This document shows, one piece after another, positions 34,273-41,883 of a stretch of 64,000 nucleotides of DNA. Below the pieces are notes generated by a model. It worked only from the letters and a program-made list of their open reading frames with translations. It searched no databases and was not told where the DNA came from. Position 1 is the stretch's first letter. Each line of letters opens with the position of its first letter. The DNA lies in assembly GCF_004698125.1 (NCBI RefSeq), contig NZ_SRHV01000005.1, forward strand, positions 735,751-799,750. The letters are read 5' to 3'. A program made the position numbers and the translations under genes. This DNA is from Halosimplex halophilum (GTDB taxonomy: Archaea > Halobacteriota > Halobacteria > Halobacteriales > Haloarculaceae).

Positions 34273-34950
34273 GTGACCGTCGCCGTCGTCCAGTTCGGCG
34301 GGTCCAACTGCGACCGCGACACCGTCCGGGCGCTCGCCCACCTCGGCATCGACGCCGAACTCGTCTGGCACGAGGACGGCCTCCCCGAGGATACCACCGG
34401 CGTCGTCCTCCCCGGCGGCTTCTCTTACGGCGACTATCTGCGTGCCGGCGCGATGGCCGCCCGCTCGCCCATCATGGACGAAGTCCGCGAGGCCGCCGCC
34501 GACGGGACGCCGGTGCTGGGCATCTGCAACGGCGCCCAGATCGGCTGCGAGTCGTCGCTGACCCCCGGCGCGTTCACCACCAACGAGAGCGCCCGCTTCC
34601 AGTGCGAGCGGGTCCACCTCCGCGTCGAGAACGCCGACACCCCCTGGACCGACCACTTCGAGGCGGGGGAGGTCGTCGAGTTCCCCATCGCCCACGGCGA
34701 GGGCCGCTACGAGATCGGCGACGACCGCCTCGACGAACTCGAAGCCGACGACCGAGTCCTCTTCCGCTACTGCGACGAGGGCGGCGAGGTCACCCCGGAG
34801 GCCAACCCCAACGGCTCCAAGCACAGCGTCGCGGGCGTCCTCGGCGACCGTGACTCCGTCGCGGTGCTGATGCCCCACCCCGAGCGCGTCTCCCTGCCCG
34901 ACATCGGGCGCACCGACGGCCAGGGCGTCCTCCGCGCGTTCGGCGAGTAG
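34273..34950 (+). CDS. purQ: FGAM synthase glutaminase subunit PurQ
   Basis: A 225-residue class I glutaminase that supplies ammonia to PurL. It starts at GTG as VTVAVVQFGGSNCDRD, the usual PurQ N-terminus (an in-frame GTG at 34264 would add three residues). LPGGFSYGDYLRAGAMAA and the nucleophile elbow GICNGAQIGCES are clear, and the catalytic His-Glu pair is near MPHPERVS. The gap of 55 bases after purS suggests a shared transcript. Confidence 0.95.
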   Translation: MTVAVVQFGGSNCDRDTVRALAHLGIDAELVWHEDGLPEDTTGVVLPGGFSYGDYLRAGAMAARSPIMDEVREAAADGTPVLGICNGAQIGCESSLTPGAFTTNESARFQCERVHLRVENADTPWTDHFEAGEVVEFPIAHGEGRYEIGDDRLDELEADDRVLFRYCDEGGEVTPEANPNGSKHSVAGVLGDRDSVAVLMPHPERVSLPDIGRTDGQGVLRAFGE

Positions 34951-34997
34951 CGCCCGTCCGGCCGCTTTTCGACTCCCGTGGGTGACGCGCTCGTCCG

Positions 34998-35183
34998 TCA
35001 GGAGTCCCGCTCCTCCCGCAGTTCCTCGACCTCCGCTTCGAGTTCCTCGATCCGTTCGTCGGTCCCGGAGTCGGTGAACCGGCGGACGAGGTAGACGACC
35101 CCGCCGACGACGCAGGCGAGGATACCCAGGTTCACCAGGATGACGAACAGCTCGGTCAGACCGAGGAGCAGGAGGAGGACCAT
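34998..35183 (-). CDS. Small single-span membrane protein with coiled coil
   Basis: A 61-residue protein: a long hydrophobic stretch (residues 2-33) followed by an RRF and a short heptad-like helix IEELEAEVEELREE. Such preprotein-like small anchors are common in haloarchaea. No family assigned and the partner is unknown. Confidence 0.6.
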   Translation of the reverse strand: MVLLLLLGLTELFVILVNLGILACVVGGVVYLVRRFTDSGTDERIEELEAEVEELREERDS

Positions 35184-35243
35184 GCCGGGATCTGTTCGGT
35201 GAGCGACTTGTATCTGTGGGGGCGCGAGCGGCGCTCCGTCGGG

Positions 35244-35792
35244 CTACCGGTCGCGATGCTCCAGCGCGGTCTCGTATACCTCGCGGGTGTGTTCGGGGTT
35301 GAACACGTCCTCGGGCAGCGACTCCAGCCAGGCCGCTTCGGTGATCTCCTCGTCCGGGTCGCCCAGGTCGCCGTCGGCCACCGACGGGTCGGTCGCGCGA
35401 CACAGGAAGTGGACGAAGCGCATCTCGACGCGGCGCCCGCTGCCGTCGCCACCTCCGGCACCGCTCTCCTCGACGACGACGCTCTCGTCCACTCCCACGG
35501 GTCGCACCGGCTCGACGGCCACCCCGGTCTCCTCGCGCACCTCGCGAGCGACCGCGTCGGCGAGGGTCTCCCCGGGCTCGACGGCGCCGCCCGGGAGCGT
35601 CCACTCGGTCGGGTACGCCTCGTTGCGGATGGCCAGCAGGCGCTCGGCCTCGAAGACGACGCCCGCCACGCCCCACCCGGACGCGAACACTTCGGACTCG
35701 CGCAGTTCGTCGAACCGCTCGGCGTCGACCGCGTGACGTTCCCGGCGGACGACGAGGTCGTCGTACCGCTGGCGCGGGTCGGGTCGCTCCAT
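35244..35792 (-). CDS. Nudix hydrolase
   Basis: A 182-residue protein with a complete Nudix box: [24 protein letters not shown], whose REVREE glutamates bind Mg2+. Preceding it is EWTLPGGAV and following it [17 protein letters not shown]. The ~40-residue N-terminal helical part ([24 protein letters not shown]) is shared with several haloarchaeal Nudix proteins. Substrate, such as a nucleoside diphosphate derivative, cannot be deduced. Confidence 0.9.
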   Translation of the reverse strand: MERPDPRQRYDDLVVRRERHAVDAERFDELRESEVFASGWGVAGVVFEAERLLAIRNEAYPTEWTLPGGAVEPGETLADAVAREVREETGVAVEPVRPVGVDESVVVEESGAGGGDGSGRRVEMRFVHFLCRATDPSVADGDLGDPDEEITEAAWLESLPEDVFNPEHTREVYETALEHRDR

Positions 35793-35899
35793 GCGTCGCC
35801 GGTCGCCCGCCCGGTCGATAACCCTGTCGGCCCGCGGCGCCGCGGTCCCCGACCGAGACCAGAACAGTCAACTGTGTGATGTTCGACGGATCGGCCGAC

Positions 35900-36622
35900 A
35901 TGGGGACCACGGCGGTGCAGGTCGAGGACCTGCGCAAGCGCTACGGGGACGTACAGGCCCTCGAGGGGCTGTCCTTCGAGGTCCGTCCCGACGAGATATT
36001 CGGGCTGGTGGGTCCGAACGGGGCGGGGAAGACGACGACGCTGCGGACGCTGGCGACGCTCCTCAACCGCGACAGCGGCACCGTCACCGTCGCGGGCCAC
36101 GACGTGGACGACGAACCCGACGCCGTCCGGCGGGCGATCCGCTACCTCCCGGAGGACGCCGGCGCCTACGAGTCGATGAGCGGCCGGCAGTTCCTGGAGT
36201 TCGTCGCCGACTTCTACGCCGACGGCGAGGAGGCGACGCGGATGGTCGAGCGCGGCGTCGAGATCGCGGACCTGGGCGACCGGATCGACGACGACACGGG
36301 GGCGTACAGCAAGGGGATGACCCGCAAGCTCCTGCTCGGCAGCGCGCTGATGACCCGCCCCAGGCTGGCGATCCTCGACGAGCCCACCTCCGGGCTGGAC
36401 GTGCAGAACAGCAAGACCGTCCGCGAGGTCGTCAAAGCCTTCCCCGACGACGAGCGGTCGATCCTCCTTTCGTCCCACGACATGCTCGAGGTCGAGTACC
36501 TCTGTGACCGGGTCGGCCTGCTCAACGACGGCGTCGTCGTCACCACCGGCTCGCCCGCGGAACTGAAAGCCGAGTACGACGCCCAGAACCTCGAAGACGT
36601 GTTCCTGGAGGTGGTGGCGTGA
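35900..36622 (+). CDS. ABC transporter ATP-binding protein (NatA-type export)
   Basis: A 240-residue ATPase from ATG 35900; ATG 35879 and GTG 35876 are in-frame alternatives. Motifs: Walker A GPNGAGKTTT, Q-loop-like YLPEDAGAYES, signature YSKGMTRK (variant of LSGGQ), Walker B LAILDEPTSGLD, and switch His in LLSSHDMLEVE. It is the energiser of the permease encoded 50 bases downstream. This class (ABC-2 / NatAB) exports Na+, drugs or lipids; the cargo is unknown. Confidence 0.93.
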   Translation: MGTTAVQVEDLRKRYGDVQALEGLSFEVRPDEIFGLVGPNGAGKTTTLRTLATLLNRDSGTVTVAGHDVDDEPDAVRRAIRYLPEDAGAYESMSGRQFLEFVADFYADGEEATRMVERGVEIADLGDRIDDDTGAYSKGMTRKLLLGSALMTRPRLAILDEPTSGLDVQNSKTVREVVKAFPDDERSILLSSHDMLEVEYLCDRVGLLNDGVVVTTGSPAELKAEYDAQNLEDVFLEVVA

Positions 36623-36671
36623 CGGCGTCCGCGAGTCGCATTCTCGACTGCACCCGCGTGGAGGTCCGGCC

Positions 36672-37916
36672 ATGAAGCCGTTCACCCGACTCATCTGGAA
36701 GGAGGCGCGGGAGCTGTTGCGGCCGCGGTACATCCTGCCGATCCTCCTGCTCCCGCTGATCTTCATCGGGATGGGCCAGGGGTTCTCCGGCGTCGAGGCC
36801 CAGCTCGGCCAGGAACCGACCGTCGGCGTCGTCGACCGCGACGGCGGCGAGTACGGCGACGTGGTCGTCGAGACGCTCGACGAACGGGCGGAGCTGGCCT
36901 ACCGGTCGACGGACGGCTCGGTGGACGCCGCGCTGAACGAGACGACCGCGGCCGGCGGGTCGGCCGTCGTCGAGGTCCCCGCGAACTTCACCGAGCGGAT
37001 ACGCGCCGGCGAGCGGGGGCGGGTCCACCTCTACACCAGCGTCGAGAGCGTCAGCATCGTCGGTATCGCCAGCTCCGCGCAGGTCGAGGAACTGCTCTCG
37101 GCGTCGGCGCACAACGTGACCGTCGCCGTCACGGGGGCGAGCGAGGCGCAGCTCGACCCCATCGAGCGCGACCACACGACCTACGTCAAGGGCCGCCAGC
37201 TGTCGGCGCCACCGGGTGTGATCTCGACCGCGTTCACCTCCCAGTTCGTCTTCGTCCCGGTCATCATCATGCTCGCGATCGTCTTCTCCGGGCAGATGGT
37301 GATGAACTCGATGGCCAGCGAGACGGAGCACAAGACGCTGGAGACGCTGCTCACGATGCCCATCGAGCGGCGGTCGATCGTCGCCGCGAAGCTCGTCGGC
37401 GGGTCGGTGGTCGGCCTGATCGCCACCGCGCTGTACACCGGCGGGATCGCCGTCAGCAACCTCTCGATCGGCGACGTGGGCGAGACGGCGGCGCTGACGC
37501 TCGGCGCCGGCGACTACCTGCTGGTCGGCGTCTCGCTGTTTTTCACGCTCGTCGGGACGCTGGCGGTCGCGCTCTCGCTGGGCATCTTCGCCGACAGCCA
37601 GCAGGGCGCCCAGATGCTGCTGCTCCCGCTCTCCGGACTCGCCATCGTCCCGATGTTCGCGACGATGTTCACCGACGTGGACGTGCTCGGCCTCCCCGCC
37701 AGGGCCGTCCTGTTCGCGATCCCGTTCACCCACCCGATCGTCGCCCCCAAGCGACTGCTGTTCGACGACGTCGACCTCGTGCTCGCGGGGATCGCCTACG
37801 AGGTCGCCTTCGCCGTCGCCGCCGTGTGGTTCGCCGTCAAACTGTTCGAGTCGGACCGCCCGATCACCGGCGACGCCGGCTGGCTCGACCGCCTCGTGCG
37901 CCTCGTCCAGCGATAG
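36672..37916 (+). CDS. ABC-2 type permease (NatB-like)
   Basis: A 414-residue membrane protein with one N-terminal helix (residues 17-35), a ~170-residue extracytoplasmic domain, then five or six C-terminal helices. Family motifs are IWKEARELLRPR at the start and SMASETEHKTLETLLTMPIERRSIVAAKL after the second helix. It resembles NatB and other ABC-2 exporters, and pairs with the ATPase 50 bases upstream. Confidence 0.92.
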   Translation: MKPFTRLIWKEARELLRPRYILPILLLPLIFIGMGQGFSGVEAQLGQEPTVGVVDRDGGEYGDVVVETLDERAELAYRSTDGSVDAALNETTAAGGSAVVEVPANFTERIRAGERGRVHLYTSVESVSIVGIASSAQVEELLSASAHNVTVAVTGASEAQLDPIERDHTTYVKGRQLSAPPGVISTAFTSQFVFVPVIIMLAIVFSGQMVMNSMASETEHKTLETLLTMPIERRSIVAAKLVGGSVVGLIATALYTGGIAVSNLSIGDVGETAALTLGAGDYLLVGVSLFFTLVGTLAVALSLGIFADSQQGAQMLLLPLSGLAIVPMFATMFTDVDVLGLPARAVLFAIPFTHPIVAPKRLLFDDVDLVLAGIAYEVAFAVAAVWFAVKLFESDRPITGDAGWLDRLVRLVQR

Positions 37917-37935
37917 GGGGCGGTCGGCGACGCGA

Positions 37936-38382
37936 TCAGTCCGCGTCCGCGGGGCGGCCGTCGCTCATCTCGACGAACCGCTCGCGGACCTCGGGGGAGG
38001 GGATCATGCACTGGGCCTTCCTGCCGAAGACGGCGTAGCGGTGGCTGGCGACGGCCCCGTAGACCGCGTCGCGGAGCGGCCGCGGCACGACCCGGAGGAG
38101 TCCCGCGAGCGACCACGGGAACTCCAGTTCGCTCGCGACGCGCAGCGCGGCCTCGGATTTCGTGTAGTAGTCGTCCCCGTCGACGAGGACGAACGTGTCG
38201 AAGTCGTAGTCGTCGAAGCCCACGTCGTCCAGGAGCCGTTCGGCGGCCTCGGACTGCAGCGGCGCGAACCGGAAGACGCCCTCGGGGTCGTGCTCGATCA
38301 CGAACTGGATCGACCCGTTGCAGAGGTTGCAGACGCCGTCGAACAGCAGGATCGGCTTCTCGCGCGGGATGTCTCCGGTCAT
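37936..38382 (-). CDS. DCC-family thiol-disulfide oxidoreductase-like protein (DUF393)
   Basis: A 148-residue protein starting MTGDIPREKPILLFDGVCNLCNG (ATG 38382; a start at 38403 is also open). DGVCNLCN is the DxxCxxC redox motif that defines the DCC/DUF393 family, followed by RFAPLQSEAAERLL and a C-terminal YAVFGRK. It is a likely thiol redox protein of unknown partner. A TATA-like block is visible about 28 bases upstream (CTTTCAAG, minus strand, 38406-38413). Confidence 0.9.
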   Translation of the reverse strand: MTGDIPREKPILLFDGVCNLCNGSIQFVIEHDPEGVFRFAPLQSEAAERLLDDVGFDDYDFDTFVLVDGDDYYTKSEAALRVASELEFPWSLAGLLRVVPRPLRDAVYGAVASHRYAVFGRKAQCMIPSPEVRERFVEMSDGRPADAD

Positions 38383-38499
38383 CGCCGGAGCTACGCGTGC
38401 CACGCACTTGAAAGACGGTTCGCGAGCGGCGCGAGGATGCCGGTCACCGGACGGCGCGCAGTCGGCGCGGCGGGAGCCGACTCCGGGACGGCGCCGCGG

Positions 38500-39081
38500 T
38501 CACCCCGAGGGACACTCCGCGCCGAACGGTCCCTCGTCGTTCGCGCGGAGCCTGGCGTCGGCGGTGTACGCCTCGGTCGCGCCACCGGGCTCGCGCTGTC
38601 GGCTGGGGCTGCCGAAGTCGACCTCCGCCCAGGCGCACTCCCCGCGGGGCCAGGTCCCGTCCGGCAGGTCCGCGTCCACGGCGAGGTCCGAGTCGACTGC
38701 GTCGACCCGCAGCCGGTAGGCGGCGGGCTCGCCCGCCCAGTCGCGGGCGATCCTGGCGCTCGAATCGTTCGCGATAGTCTCTGTCGTCGCGAACAGCTCC
38801 GATCCGTCCGCAGTGAGCGTGATCTCGACGGTGATCGAGTCGCCGGTCCAGTTGTAGACCTCCATCCCCGTGAGGACTACCTCCTCGCGGCCGCCGCCGA
38901 GACAGCCCGCGAGGCCGGTCGCCGCCCCGGCGCCGACCGCGGCCAGGGCCGCTCTGCGGGTGAGTCGTCCCGGATGGTCGTCGATCGATCCCTGGCCGTC
39001 GGCTGACCCCTGGCCGTCGGCTGACCCCTGGCCGTCGGTCGATCCCTCGCCGCCGACGCGGTCGGACGGCTCGCGGGTCAT
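38500..39081 (-). CDS. Tat lipoprotein with tandem repeats before the signal
   Basis: A 193-residue protein from ATG 39081 (a GTG-type start at 39144 would add 21 residues). The Tat-like signal is LTRRAALAAVGAGAATG and the lipobox LAGC. Unusually, about 40 residues, including DGQGSADGQGSADGQGS, precede the twin arginines. The mature domain (about 130 residues) is beta-rich with Ser/Asp/Glu and two late Cys (GECAW, AECPSG). I recognise no family, but the fold may bind ligands at the surface. The encoding DNA carries three near-perfect 18-bp tandem repeats (38990-39043). Confidence 0.7.
   Translation of the reverse strand: MTREPSDRVGGEGSTDGQGSADGQGSADGQGSIDDHPGRLTRRAALAAVGAGAATGLAGCLGGGREEVVLTGMEVYNWTGDSITVEITLTADGSELFATTETIANDSSARIARDWAGEPAAYRLRVDAVDSDLAVDADLPDGTWPRGECAWAEVDFGSPSRQREPGGATEAYTADARLRANDEGPFGAECPSG
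38990..39043 (+). repeat. Three tandem 18-bp repeats inside the lipoprotein gene
   Basis: CCCTGGCCGTCGGCTGAC occurs twice without change and a third time with changes at its last few bases. It encodes the repeated DGQGSA-type residues ahead of the Tat signal; likely a slippage-prone in-frame expansion. Confidence 0.85.
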
Positions 39082-39288
39082 CGCGTCCCCGATGTCACCG
39101 TTCGGTCGCCCCTCGACGCGCCCCGGCGCACCTGTGTCCCACACATCCGTCCCCGGGCGAACGGACGCCCCGCTCGTAAGGATTTCCCCCGGCGGGCGGA
39201 CGACCGGGCAGCCGACGCGTCCGTCCGTTCGGGCGCTCGTCCGGCGTCGGGCCAGCGTTTAAGCCCCGCGGCCGCGAGGAACGGGTCG

Positions 39289-39699
39289 ATGCGAGAAGTC
39301 ACGGTCGAGCGGTTCGTCGGCGCGACGCCCGCCGAGGTCCGCCGGGCGCTCGACCCGGCGGTCGTCGTCGAGTACGAGGGCAGTTTCGAGGTGCTCGAGA
39401 TCGAGGAGCGCGATGACGCGACGTTCGTGACCGCCGGGGCCCGCGGCGTCGGCGTCACCCTCCGGTTCGAGTCCCGCGAGGGCGGCCTGCGCTACGAGCA
39501 GGTCGGCGACGCCGGCCCGTTCGACGAGATGTGGACCGACATCGACTGGGACCCCGAGAACGAGGGGAGCCGCGTCACCGCCCGGTCGAGCGTGAGTCTC
39601 GGCCTCCCGGTCGCCGCCGTCACCGACCGCGTCGCCGCCTGGAAGCGCCGGGGCGAACTCGACCGCGCGCTCGACCGGCTGGCTGCAGACCTCGAATAG
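39289..39699 (+). CDS. SRPBCC-fold protein
   Basis: A 136-residue protein with the polyketide cyclase / START-like pattern: REVTVERFVGATPAEVRRAL at the N-terminus, a central beta-sheet and the C-terminal helix ELDRALDRLAADLE. Such domains bind hydrophobic small molecules. GCGTTTAAGCC at 39257-39267 is a plausible promoter element about 28 bases upstream of the ATG. Ligand unknown. Confidence 0.82.
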   Translation: MREVTVERFVGATPAEVRRALDPAVVVEYEGSFEVLEIEERDDATFVTAGARGVGVTLRFESREGGLRYEQVGDAGPFDEMWTDIDWDPENEGSRVTARSSVSLGLPVAAVTDRVAAWKRRGELDRALDRLAADLE

Positions 39700-39843
39700 G
39701 CGACCGGCTGTCGCCGCGCCCGGTCGCCGCCGCGCTTGACCGCCGTGCCCGAGCGCCGATACTCGTCGCTCCGGCGGCCGTGCGAGACCGTCGCACGACC
39801 GGCCGGGGTATTTTGTCGGGGGCGCTCCCAGTTTCCCGCGCCC

Positions 39844-40068
39844 ATGGGTGTGATCGCCACGGTCAGGGAGCTGCTCCGCGCCTCGACGCAGAATCCCACG
39901 CGAGGCGACGACCCGACCCGCCAGTCCGAGGGCGCCTACTGGTGTCACGACTGCGGCGAGCGGGTGCTCGACGGCGACGCCGGGGACGGGGAGCCGCCCG
40001 ACTGCCCGTCCTGCGGCGACGCGATGACGTTCGAGCGCTCCGCCGCGTCGACCGGTTGCGCCTGCTGA
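39844..40068 (+). CDS. Small zinc-ribbon protein
   Basis: A 74-residue protein with a start at ATG 39844; the frame extends upstream without support. Two CxxC knuckles, CHDC and CPSC, indicate one zinc ribbon, and a terminal CAC is an extra Cys pair. The helical N-terminus is VIATVRELLRAS. A GGTATTTT element at 39807-39814 lies about 33 bases before the ATG. Function unknown. Confidence 0.65.
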   Translation: MGVIATVRELLRASTQNPTRGDDPTRQSEGAYWCHDCGERVLDGDAGDGEPPDCPSCGDAMTFERSAASTGCAC

Positions 40069-40198
40069 GGGTCGGGAGCAGCGGCCCCGCGGTCCGGACT
40101 CGCCCGCTCCGGACCCGCCCATGGGATTGGGGGAGCCACGACGGGTCCCGTGTCCGCGCGCCGCCATGGCGACGGTCGCCGCGGCGGCACGCTGGCAC

Positions 40199-40208
40199 CT
40201 TTAAATAC
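40199..40208 (+). promoter_or_regulatory. TATA box before the gene at 40230
   Basis: CTTTAAATAC is centred about 26 bases before the ATG at 40230, one of the clearest TATA elements in the window. Confidence 0.6.
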
Positions 40209-40229
40209 GTCCGTCTGCTACGAACGTTC

Positions 40230-40544
40230 ATGACAGACGGCGACAGGTCGCTCGCCGACCGCATCGCGTCGTTCCGCGAGCGGGTCGAGGAGTGGCTCCA
40301 CGGGTTCTACCACGGGATGATCGAACACCCCTCCTTCGAGAAGATCGAGAAGGAGGCCGAGGACGTCGAGGACACGTTCCTGTTCGCCTGTTTCGCCGAC
40401 GCCTTCGGGATCCCGAGCCCGGTGTCGTACTACACGGTCGAACTGCTGCCGTACCTCGCCGACGAGTTCGAGGCCTGGGAGCGGCGCATGTGGGACCGCG
40501 GGTCGCTGCTCGAACGCAAGGGCCAGCAGTACCACTTCCACTGA
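40230..40544 (+). CDS. Conserved helical hypothetical protein next to the ArsA ATPase
   Basis: A 104-residue, mostly helical protein (MTDGDRSLADRIASF, then HGFYHGMIEHPSFEKI, FLFACFADAFGIP, LLPYLADEFEAWERRMWDR). No catalytic motif or membrane span. It lies 97 bases upstream of the ArsA/Get3 gene on the same strand, a placement I associate with other haloarchaeal genomes. A partner role in tail-anchored protein handling is conceivable but unproven. Confidence 0.7.
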   Translation: MTDGDRSLADRIASFRERVEEWLHGFYHGMIEHPSFEKIEKEAEDVEDTFLFACFADAFGIPSPVSYYTVELLPYLADEFEAWERRMWDRGSLLERKGQQYHFH

Positions 40545-40641
40545 TGACGGGCGCACCACGTCCGCCGGCGGCGGAGGTAGGACTTCCGACGACGACGGGC
40601 GCCACCGCGCGCCCGGGGCGCGCGACGGGGGCGGTCTGACC

Positions 40642-41613
40642 GTGGAGAAGTTCGTCTTCTTCGGCGGGAAGGGCGGCGTCGGCAAGACCACCGTCTCCAG
40701 CGCCTACGCGCTGAAGTGCGCCGAGGCGGGACTGAAGACGCTGGTCGTCTCGACGGACCCGGCCCACAGCACCTCGGACGTGTTCGACCAGGACTTCGAC
40801 GACGAGCCGACGCCCGTCGACGGCCACGAGGGGCTGTGGGCGATGGAGCTCGACCCCGAGGAGGAGGTCGAGCGCCACATGGGGGAGATCCGCCGGCGGA
40901 TGAACGAGCAGGTCAGCGCCGCCATCGTCAACGAGATCGACCGCCAGATCGAACTCGCCCACCGGACGCCCGGCGCCTACGAGGCCGCGCTGTTCGACCG
41001 GTTCATCGAGGTGATGCGCGAGGCCGACGACTACGACCGGGTCGTCTTCGACACGTCGCCGACCGGGGGGACCCTGCGGCTGCTCGCGCTGCCCGACTTC
41101 CTCGGGGAGTGGATCGAGCGGCTCGTCGCGAAGCGGGCGAAGTCGGTCGACCTCTTCGAGAAGGCGGCCGTCGGCGACCGGGAGGCCCGCCGGAAACTCG
41201 ACGAGGACCCGCTGATCGCCCACCTGCAGGGCCGCAAGGAGAAGTTCGAGTTCGCCGGCCGGACGCTGCGCGAGGACGCGGCCTTCTTCCTCGTGCTCAA
41301 CCCCGACGAGCTGTCCATCCGCGAGACCGAGCGGGCCGTCGCCGAGATGGCCGAGCAGGACCTGGCGGTCGAGGGGTTCGTCGTCAACAGGGTGACGCCC
41401 GCGCCCGACGACGACGAGCAGGGGCGGGGGGCGACGTGGCTGCGCGACCGCGTCGAGACCGAGCGCGAGCGGATCGCGGAGATCCGCCGCGAGTTCGACG
41501 AACCGGTCGTCGCGGAGATCGAGTCGCGCGTCCGCGAGGTGAAAGGCGACCTGCTCGCGGCCGTGGCCGACGAACTCGCCATCGACGTGGACCCCCCGCC
41601 CGCCGAGGCGTAG
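40642..41613 (+). CDS. ArsA/Get3 (TRC40) family ATPase
   Basis: A 323-residue cytosolic ATPase starting at GTG. The deviant Walker A FGGKGGVGKTT, switch I STDPAHSTSDVF and switch II VVFDTSPTGGTLRLL are all present. The short length (one ATPase half) is that of Get3/TRC40 rather than of the double bacterial ArsA. No arsenite gene (arsB, arsR) is adjacent, so membrane-protein targeting is more likely than arsenite efflux. It is preceded by a small helical gene that may share its promoter. Confidence 0.9.
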   Translation: MEKFVFFGGKGGVGKTTVSSAYALKCAEAGLKTLVVSTDPAHSTSDVFDQDFDDEPTPVDGHEGLWAMELDPEEEVERHMGEIRRRMNEQVSAAIVNEIDRQIELAHRTPGAYEAALFDRFIEVMREADDYDRVVFDTSPTGGTLRLLALPDFLGEWIERLVAKRAKSVDLFEKAAVGDREARRKLDEDPLIAHLQGRKEKFEFAGRTLREDAAFFLVLNPDELSIRETERAVAEMAEQDLAVEGFVVNRVTPAPDDDEQGRGATWLRDRVETERERIAEIRREFDEPVVAEIESRVREVKGDLLAAVADELAIDVDPPPAEA

Positions 41614-41791
41614 CCGGGCGTCGGCCCGGAAGTCGTCCCCGGGAGCTTCCCCGGGAGTCGTCCCGTTCGACCGCCGGTGACCGCAGGCGTCCGACCGCTC
41701 CCGCGTTCGGATCCATAACACAGACAACATCGATCGGCCGCGACGGTCCCCGTCGCACCGCCCGCTGGCCCCACACGGTCGTTCGTACCGT

Positions 41792-41811
41792 CACTTTACG
41801 GCCAGTAAGTG
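41792..41811. promoter_or_regulatory. Near-palindrome upstream of the CstA gene (possible operator)
   Basis: CACTTTAC and GTAAGTG flank a five-base centre; one base breaks the symmetry. It lies about 75-90 bases before the CstA start and just upstream of an AT-rich block GGTTATATCATAATC (41818-41832). A repressor or activator site is a guess. Confidence 0.3.
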
Positions 41812-41883
41812 TCGGGTAGGTTATATCATAATCTTCAAGTTTTATGGTGTTCTTTCGTGATGTAGGGTGTGAGGTGGCAACAC

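Noticed and set aside
38990..39043. Short direct repeats as a CRISPR array
   Set aside because: Only three 18-bp units with no spacers and in frame within a gene encoding a DGQGSA repeat.
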